From positions 39,769 through 103,768 of the forward strand of contig JBEBSD010000012.1 in assembly GCA_040394475.1 (NCBI GenBank): 64,000 nt of DNA, written 5' to 3'. The translations under genes and the position numbers were made by a program. This DNA is from JBEBSD01 sp040394475 (lineage in GTDB: Bacteria; Bacteroidota; Bacteroidia; Cytophagales; Spirosomataceae). Below are positions 58,786-64,000 of the stretch, one piece after another (positions within the stretch are counted from its first letter, which is position 1; each line of letters begins with the position of its first letter). Below the pieces are notes generated by a model. It saw only the letters and a program-made list of their open reading frames with translations. It was not told the origin of the DNA and did no database searches.

Positions 58786-60576
58786 CTATTTACTGATCGT
58801 TATATGATCCATCACCTGCCCGTCCGCATTGTAGCAATAATAGGTCATCGTATGATCCTGAATACTGATATGCTGGTACAACGGACCGCCTTTATACCGG
58901 ATTACCGCATACGCTTCATCCGGCCAGTGCTCCTGTTTTCCTTCGATACTGATCGACATGGTATAAATCGTACCATCAGCCGGTGACGACACCGGCTTTT
59001 CGGTATGCATGGGCCGGGTACGCAGGTAATAATGCATATGGCCGCTCATGACCATATCCACATGGTATTTATCAAACAAACTACACCATTCCTTACGGAT
59101 TTCCGAATAGTCTTCTTCAAAATTGTAGGGCGGGAAATGAAACATGGCAAACTTCCAGCGGGCAGCCGATCCTGCCAGCTGCTTTTCGATCCAGGCGCTT
59201 TGCTCCGCAACCGGCTGTGTGCCATCGATCATTAAAAACAAAGCATTCTGATAGGTATAGGCATAGGTCAGCTCTTCCGGGATTCCGTCCGGGCCATTGG
59301 CCGGCAGGCTAAACATTTCGCGGTACATCCAGGCTCCCAGGCCATCCTGGTTATCATGATTCCCCGGAATGGGCATGAGGGGTTTATGGGCATAAACCTG
59401 TCCCGAATACTCGAATAGCCGGTCCCATTCGTCGCGGTATAAGCCTGTGCTCACCAGATCCCCGGCAATCTGATAAAAAGATACTTCCGGATGCCGTTCA
59501 AACGTCTTACGGACCATCTCCCCGTACACCGGGGAACGATGTGTATCGCCAAACCAGATAAAGGAGAAACCAGCAGGCGCTGCCGCCTCCGTCCGGAAGG
59601 TTGCCGGCGCGGACCACCCGTCACTAACAGATCCGACGCGGTACCCGTATAGCATGCCCGGTTCCAGTTGCGTCATATGGCCTGTGAAACGATGGATATA
59701 ACGATCATTGCGGAGCAAACGGTCTTCCATTTTATACAAGAAAGCGCTTACGCTGAGTGTATCGTCCGAATCCGCCTGCCAATACTGCACTTCTCCCGCA
59801 GCTACCCGGTCATTGCTCCGCCATTGCACATCCATCGTCGTCTTCGGATCATCACTCCAGGTAAGGAGCACCTGATCCGGAAGATTTCCCGAAGGATAGG
59901 GAGTATCCCTGAAAGCCCCGATCAGGTGTGCTTCCCGGGCTCTTCCGCGAATGGTTGTAAACAACACCTGCCCTGTCAATGCTTCCGGCACTTCGGTCAG
60001 TCTCAGTTCGTCCCAATCATGGTAGGTAAATGCTCCGGGTCCCATTGTTTCAAAATGCTGATTTTCCGGAAAAACGGGAGCAATTTCCAGTGAATCTCCC
60101 GTCGCCTGCGGTGCTACCGAGATGAAATAGACCGGTCGGTGCTTATCCAGGCCGTTCACGCCCAGTTCTACGCGCCCTTTCGGAAAATCCTTTTGCCAGA
60201 CTTCATAGGTATAGGACTCGTTCTTTACAATCATTTCCGTTTTACGGAAACCGCTTGCCTCCAACCAAAAAGGGACAGTTTCCTGTTTCTCATGCCGCAT
60301 CAGCGACACCGTTACCGGTACATTCACCTCAAACGTCCAATACTGCGTAGAGAGCACTTGCCGTTCTTCCGGCGTAAAAAGGGTGAGCAGGTATTCCTGG
60401 CTCAGCGTGTCCATCTCACCGGCGCTGAAGCTGCTGTACAATCGCGTAACCAGGTCGTCCATCACGGCAGACACTGTCAGTGGCTTTGTCTTCTCCGGGC
60501 GCCCGCACCCCTGAAAGACAGCCGCTGTAAGCAATAGCCCCGTCAAAGCGGGAATCCATCTGTTAATTTTTATCAT
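58786..60576 (-). CDS. purple-acid-phosphatase-like metallophosphoesterase lipoprotein
   Basis: 596 residues from the ATG at 60576 (MIKINRWIPALTGLLLTAAV); the frame extends upstream to 60621 but that adds 15 polar residues. The lipobox is VFQGC, so it is probably an outer-membrane or periplasmic lipoprotein. The purple acid phosphatase N-terminal Ig-like domain includes DQVLLTWSDDPKTTMDVQWR. The calcineurin-like domain has the full metal set: FIWFGDTHRSP, IAGDLVSTG, PIPGNHDNQDG, FAMFHFPPYN and VMSGHMHYYLR. It should hydrolyse phosphate mono- or diesters outside the cell. Not linked to known pho genes. Confidence 0.92.
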   Translation of the reverse strand: MIKINRWIPALTGLLLTAAVFQGCGRPEKTKPLTVSAVMDDLVTRLYSSFSAGEMDTLSQEYLLTLFTPEERQVLSTQYWTFEVNVPVTVSLMRHEKQETVPFWLEASGFRKTEMIVKNESYTYEVWQKDFPKGRVELGVNGLDKHRPVYFISVAPQATGDSLEIAPVFPENQHFETMGPGAFTYHDWDELRLTEVPEALTGQVLFTTIRGRAREAHLIGAFRDTPYPSGNLPDQVLLTWSDDPKTTMDVQWRSNDRVAAGEVQYWQADSDDTLSVSAFLYKMEDRLLRNDRYIHRFTGHMTQLEPGMLYGYRVGSVSDGWSAPATFRTEAAAPAGFSFIWFGDTHRSPVYGEMVRKTFERHPEVSFYQIAGDLVSTGLYRDEWDRLFEYSGQVYAHKPLMPIPGNHDNQDGLGAWMYREMFSLPANGPDGIPEELTYAYTYQNALFLMIDGTQPVAEQSAWIEKQLAGSAARWKFAMFHFPPYNFEEDYSEIRKEWCSLFDKYHVDMVMSGHMHYYLRTRPMHTEKPVSSPADGTIYTMSISIEGKQEHWPDEAYAVIRYKGGPLYQHISIQDHTMTYYCYNADGQVMDHITISK

Positions 60577-60690
60577 GCTATTGGTAACTGAAAAATGAGG
60601 AGCTGCCCGTAAAACTATCATTTATCCGGAACCGGTAAATCCGGGCAGCTCCTTTTGAAGTCTTTCATAAGCAAGTGTTAAGTAACTTTA

Positions 60691-60879
60691 TTATTCCGGG
60701 GGTTTATCGTTATTGCGAGAAGCAGTCAGCAACTCATCAAAATAAACCATAAGGACCTCCGAGTACTCCGAGAGTATCTCTTTATTGCTCAGGCCTTGCA
60801 ATAACTCATCCAACTCATTCCGGGAGAGCTTATTGTGAATCAGCGCTTCAATCAGATGTTTAGCCCGAGACTTCTTCAT
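60691..60879 (-). CDS. 62-residue protein resembling only the sigma-binding N-terminal domain of FecR
   Basis: 62 residues. KHLIEALIHNKLSRNELDEL LQGL matches the cytoplasmic anti-sigma helix pattern at the start of Bacteroidota FecR proteins (two or three short helices, ExLxxLL). There is no membrane segment or periplasmic domain and the frame is closed by a stop, with an ATG at 60879. No sigma-factor gene is adjacent. It could be a stand-alone soluble anti-sigma or a deletion remnant. The gaps on either side (60577-60690 and 60880-60982) carry nothing recognisable. Confidence 0.55.
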   Translation of the reverse strand: MKKSRAKHLIEALIHNKLSRNELDELLQGLSNKEILSEYSEVLMVYFDELLTASRNNDKPPE

Positions 60880-60982
60880 AGCCTCTTATCGGTTAGTTCG
60901 AATACTCTTTTAGTACCTTATTTGAATCGCTAAAGGCTATCGGGCTTTCTTTTTTTTTCGATACAACCAAACTTTCGAATGC

Positions 60983-62341
60983 TTATTGTACAAATACTTT
61001 TTTTGTATCGGTAACAAACATACGGGTACTGGTCGTATACTCGTCGCCATTCGAATCCTGATAGCGGAGATCCACATAAAATGCCCGGTAACCAGCGGAA
61101 GGAAAAGGTTGCTGAAGCTCTACGGTCGACTTGTCTTTCAATTTTATCGGCTGGCTCGACCATTTGTCATCCCGGAAGTCCTTATCCTTCGAATCGGCCG
61201 ACCAGACCACTGCTCCCAGCAGGATATCGGGAGACGCTTTTACCGATAACCGGGCCTGTTTCTTATGCGTCCGGATTTCCCAGGCACATTCAGGATACGG
61301 CTGCTGCTGCAGGGCCATGGACCAGAACGATCCCAGTGCCGCCATGGCCTGCTGGCCGCCGCCGAGGTTGTGGCCGGCATTGGGCACATAATGGATCAGG
61401 TTTTTACCCGGAATGTCTTTGTAATAGTTTTTGATATTATCCACTACCCAATACGGATCGTTGGTTCCCATGAAAATCATTTTCGGAACGGTAAGATTCG
61501 CCCGGTAAGAATAAGGGTCAATCATTTGGCTGATGGCCTGGCCGTCGGGCGTAGCCGTGGACTGGGGGATCCCCAGTTTGACATAGTCCTGAATTTCTTC
61601 ACTGTAATCGCCCCAGGTCTGGATCTGGTATTCCAGGCTGACGGGCATATTGAGGATATCAATTACCATAGGGGCTATGGATTCCACCCGTTTATCGTTA
61701 ATCGCACCGGTCAGCCAGGTAGTCCATCCCCGTTTTGAAGCTCCGGATACGGTGAACCGGTTGATCGTATGCTGGTGCTGTTGTCTGGAAAACTCCTGTA
61801 CCGCGTCCATCGCCTTTACGGCGCTCTTCACCATAGGAAACAAAGCGGGCCAGCTGTAATCCTTATCGGATTTGAAATTATGCAGGGTGTAGGATATGAG
61901 GGCATCCTCCGTCAGGTTGTCATATAATGGTTGATTAGGGACCTGTTTCACAAGCGCAACCGTCGCCTTGTTTGTAAGAGCCATTCCCATCAGTCCCAGT
62001 AAAAAGGCATCATTCTTTTTATTGCTCCAATTCGGCAGCTCATTTTTATTGGATCCGCCGGTAATAAAAAGAAGCCCGCCGTCGTATTTTCGTTCATCAG
62101 GCGTAATGACCGTTAGCTGGTGCGTCCAGGTAATCCCTCTCCACACCTGCGATGTCAGCAAAAGGTTGTCAACCGTAACGCCATTCTCGGAAAATGATTC
62201 TTTTAGTTCCCATTTATACGCATTGTCACTATTGGTCAGATAGCTCTGCAAGGCTGTTTCGGGGGTTATTTGTGCGAACGCCTTTCCAATCAAAAGGCTG
62301 AGAAAAAAAACGGACGTAAGACGCTTGATAACGATATGCAT
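60983..62341 (-). CDS. PhoPQ-activated pathogenicity-related (PqaA-like) exported protein
   Basis: 452 residues. Signal peptide (1-23, KAFAQ). The alpha/beta-hydrolase-like body of the PhoPQ_related family is recognisable: GGLLFITGGSNKNELP, FTVSGASKRGWTTWLTGAIN (nucleophile-type Ser in SGAS), RVESIAPMVIDILNMPVSLE, LTVPKMIFMGTNDPYWVVDN and IHYVPNAGHNLGGG (Asp and His of the triad). The C-terminus is a beta sandwich. Periplasmic; substrate unknown, the name refers to regulation in Salmonella. The next gene downstream is the 62-residue FecR-N protein. Confidence 0.9.
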   Translation of the reverse strand: MHIVIKRLTSVFFLSLLIGKAFAQITPETALQSYLTNSDNAYKWELKESFSENGVTVDNLLLTSQVWRGITWTHQLTVITPDERKYDGGLLFITGGSNKNELPNWSNKKNDAFLLGLMGMALTNKATVALVKQVPNQPLYDNLTEDALISYTLHNFKSDKDYSWPALFPMVKSAVKAMDAVQEFSRQQHQHTINRFTVSGASKRGWTTWLTGAINDKRVESIAPMVIDILNMPVSLEYQIQTWGDYSEEIQDYVKLGIPQSTATPDGQAISQMIDPYSYRANLTVPKMIFMGTNDPYWVVDNIKNYYKDIPGKNLIHYVPNAGHNLGGGQQAMAALGSFWSMALQQQPYPECAWEIRTHKKQARLSVKASPDILLGAVVWSADSKDKDFRDDKWSSQPIKLKDKSTVELQQPFPSAGYRAFYVDLRYQDSNGDEYTTSTRMFVTDTKKVFVQ

Positions 62342-62455
62342 TGTTTTGTATGATTTATTTAAATGAGTATTATTGGTTGTTTACAGTTCAATCAGGTTGA
62401 ATAAAGCAGTCCGCCGGCAATCGTTACCAGGCTGTTCCGGCAGACGCGGTATCCT

Positions 62456-63727
62456 TTACCGGGTTTCGGGCCGGGGTGCTTTTTCGATCAGCTCCAGCGC
62501 CAGGCGCAGGTAAAGATCATAGGTTTGCTCCCCCAGGCTCGTCCTGGTGATGTAATCATAGCGCCTGAAGCTGTTGAAATCTTCTTTTGTGAGGATGTAG
62601 CCGAAGGCATCGTTGGTCAGCCCGAACAGGAACGGGAGGGCCGTATTCATTTTTCGTTTCAGGTAATACCCGATATTAGGTAACGCTTCACCGGGGATGG
62701 TCAGTATCCGGGCGGGACCGATCGTCACCAGGTTAACTTGCGTGGTCACACTATTCGCGGCTGAGGTCATCAGGTTCACCGGGGATTTTTTGAGGATATA
62801 TTGCATAATTTCCGAATCTACGGGAAGGGTCAGCCGGTCGGATGTATTCGACAGCGAGGGATTACTGATCACCGGAGCAGGAGCAATGATCCGGAGCGCC
62901 TCATCCGCCAGCAGGTGTCCGATTCGTTGACATTCTTCCCAGTTGCCCGCTTCGGAATCAGCCGGACGGCGATTGTCGGCTGTGACCATCCCTCCGAGCG
63001 CGCCATTCATAAAAAGGGCTGTTCCCCCGGTCTTTTCTTCAATCCGCTCGTACAACGGCCCGCAAAGGTCGGGACTCAGAATTCCTCTGCCGGAGCCGAT
63101 TATTTCAGGATGCACGGCATAATTTACCAACGTCGCCAGCACCTGTTGTGCAGCACCTGCTTTCAACACCTGTAACACGCTGCAATGCGGATCGTACAGG
63201 GTTTCGGCATAGTAATTATAGGCTATTTTACCCTTGGCCTCCCCTACTCCAACTTTCAATACGGCAGGCTGCAGCTTTTCCACAGCCTCATTGACGGCAT
63301 CCGCAATTTGCCGCACACACCACTCCAGGTACTTCAGATCTGCTCCCGATTGTCCGTCCTGATCCGGAAAGCCGTAAGCATCCGGACCGCTATGGGTATG
63401 TGTTGCTCCGATAAGAATATTTTCAGCGGGAATCCCCTTGATCAATGCCCTGGATTTGTCTCCCAAAACGGAAGGCCAGCCAAGATTATCCACATTGACG
63501 ATCGCAATCCGGGTAGCTCCCTGTTCCAGTACAAGGGCACGGGCGAACAAGTCCCCTCTTTTTTCCGTGACCGCCTTGGGGGTACCGATCCCGCCTGACA
63601 CCGGCAGCAAGGGATTCGGGGTAATTACCCGAAGTGCCGCTGCCGCACGGAAGGTTTGTCCGTGGGAGGTGAAAAAGGTCAGAAATAAGCAGGCTGTTAG
63701 CAGGTGTTTAAAAATGGTGGTTTTCAT
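62456..63727 (-). CDS. neutral/alkaline ceramidase-like exported protein (N-terminal domain only)
   Basis: 423 residues. Signal peptide 1-23 (TSHGQ). The ceramidase N-terminal domain is evident: RAAAALRVITPNPLLPVSGG, GDLFARALVLEQGATRIAIV, the zinc motif IGATHTHSGPDAYGFP, VNYAVHPEIIGSG and LFMNGALGGMVTADNR. It is shorter than true ceramidases (~650-750 residues), which have a C-terminal Ig-like domain, so it belongs to the short Bacteroidota group, possibly amidases of other lipids or sugars. The start codon abuts heptad array 6. Confidence 0.88.
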   Translation of the reverse strand: MKTTIFKHLLTACLFLTFFTSHGQTFRAAAALRVITPNPLLPVSGGIGTPKAVTEKRGDLFARALVLEQGATRIAIVNVDNLGWPSVLGDKSRALIKGIPAENILIGATHTHSGPDAYGFPDQDGQSGADLKYLEWCVRQIADAVNEAVEKLQPAVLKVGVGEAKGKIAYNYYAETLYDPHCSVLQVLKAGAAQQVLATLVNYAVHPEIIGSGRGILSPDLCGPLYERIEEKTGGTALFMNGALGGMVTADNRRPADSEAGNWEECQRIGHLLADEALRIIAPAPVISNPSLSNTSDRLTLPVDSEIMQYILKKSPVNLMTSAANSVTTQVNLVTIGPARILTIPGEALPNIGYYLKRKMNTALPFLFGLTNDAFGYILTKEDFNSFRRYDYITRTSLGEQTYDLYLRLALELIEKAPRPETR

Positions 63728-63853
63728 TTGAGGTTTGAGGTAATAGGTGTTAGGTGTTAGGTGTTAGGTAATAGGTGTTAAGCTTTCGGATGTCGGATGT
63801 CGGCTTTCAGCTTTCGGATGTCAGCTTTCGGCAAACAGCTTTTGGATGTCAGC
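63728..63853. repeat. heptad array 6 (18 words in perfect register)
   Basis: From the base next to the ceramidase-like start codon: TTGAGGT twice, AATAGGT, GTTAGGT three times, AATAGGT, GTTAAGC, then TTTCGGA, TGTCGGA, TGTCGGC, TTTCAGC and similar words; 18 units without a slip. Read on the coding strand of the gene, the order is GCCGACA/GCTGAAA-class words, then ACCTAAC-class words, then ATG, as in array 1. Confidence 0.92.
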
Positions 63854-63997
63854 TTCACCATGGTCTGTGTCTTCGCCCACCATGGTCTGTGTCCCCACAG
63901 ACCATCCTATCACCGGCCCGGAAGTGAGTTGTAAAGCACAGACTCCATCATGGTCAATGTCTTTTCGCCCACCATGGTCTGTGTCCCCACAGACCAT
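63853..63997. repeat. GTCTGTG hairpin cluster, copy 3
   Basis: CACCATGGTCTGTG occurs at 63856, 63878 and 63970. Two of these form perfect hairpins ATGGTCTGTG-TCCC-CACAGACCAT (63882-63905 and 63974-63997). The repeated unit is about CTTCGCCCACCATGGTCTGT plus the right arm. It directly continues heptad array 6 and runs to within 3 bases of the window end. Confidence 0.82.
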
Positions 63998-64000
63998 CCC

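Overview
The window is chromosomal DNA of a Bacteroidota bacterium, probably a Chitinophagaceae- or Cytophagales-like soil or water lineage. The evidence is the gene families: a hybrid two-component system, LytS/LytTR pairs, a FecI/FecR module with a DUF4974-type C-terminus and an STN domain, DUF4199, DUF6600, tandem VOC proteins and menaquinone MenC. Many promoters carry the Bacteroidota -7 motif TAnnTTTG, and Shine-Dalgarno sequences are rare. No rRNA, tRNA, CRISPR array or phage was seen.

Layout. 1-8.4 kb: regulators (AraC tail, LuxR-type, a 1375-residue hybrid two-component sensor, a second AraC) with DUF6265, DUF4199 and VOC genes; the tail of a dead OmpA gene lies in the sensor's upstream region. 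8.4-14.8 kb: housekeeping (leuS, hemF, menC, lpxK). 14.8-19.7 kb: a graveyard of an IS1182 copy with a 4-bp frameshift, an IS5-family relic, two small lipoproteins, a RAYT (REP-associated transposase) relic bracketed by inverted double-hairpin REP-like elements, a headless YceI gene and an NmrA-type oxidoreductase fragment. 19.7-29.1 kb: DUF6600, DUF819, LLM oxidoreductase, orphan LytS kinase, NIPSNAP, truA, glnS and a lytic transglycosylase. 29.4-35.3 kb: a tight operon of planctomycete-type cytochrome c / DUF1549-DUF1553, DUF1501 and a membrane cytochrome c/LRR protein. 35.5-40.0 kb: sigma factor, FecR anti-sigma, then an STN-domain protein that carries 16-residue surface repeats instead of a TonB receptor barrel, and a repeat-only paralogue. 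40-51.4 kb: MTHFR-like protein, Crp and pirin, an unknown 596-residue protein beside a LytTR/TPR-kinase pair, VOC proteins, DUF1304 and an FAD protein. 51.6-64 kb: GtrA, a single TnpA, desaturase, a methyltransferase / PurM-like / ThiE-like / Trm112 cluster, a DegT aminotransferase, a phosphatase lipoprotein, a stand-alone FecR-N mini protein, a PhoPQ-related protein and a ceramidase-like protein.

The most striking non-coding signal is a set of intergenic arrays built from a small dictionary of 7-base words (ACCTAAC/ACCTCAA, GCCGATA/GCTGATA, TATGAGT and their complements). They keep heptad register for up to 19 units. They lie directly against the start codons of three genes and within 14 bases of a fourth, with the C/A-rich strand sense, and run from the stop codons of others with the G/T-rich strand sense. 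A second dispersed family is a perfect 10-bp-stem hairpin (ATGGTCTGTG - 4 nt - CACAGACCAT), found next to two of these arrays and alone at 35.3 kb. A third is the REP-like double hairpin around the RAYT relic.

All calls come from reading the sequence and recalling protein families; no search was run.
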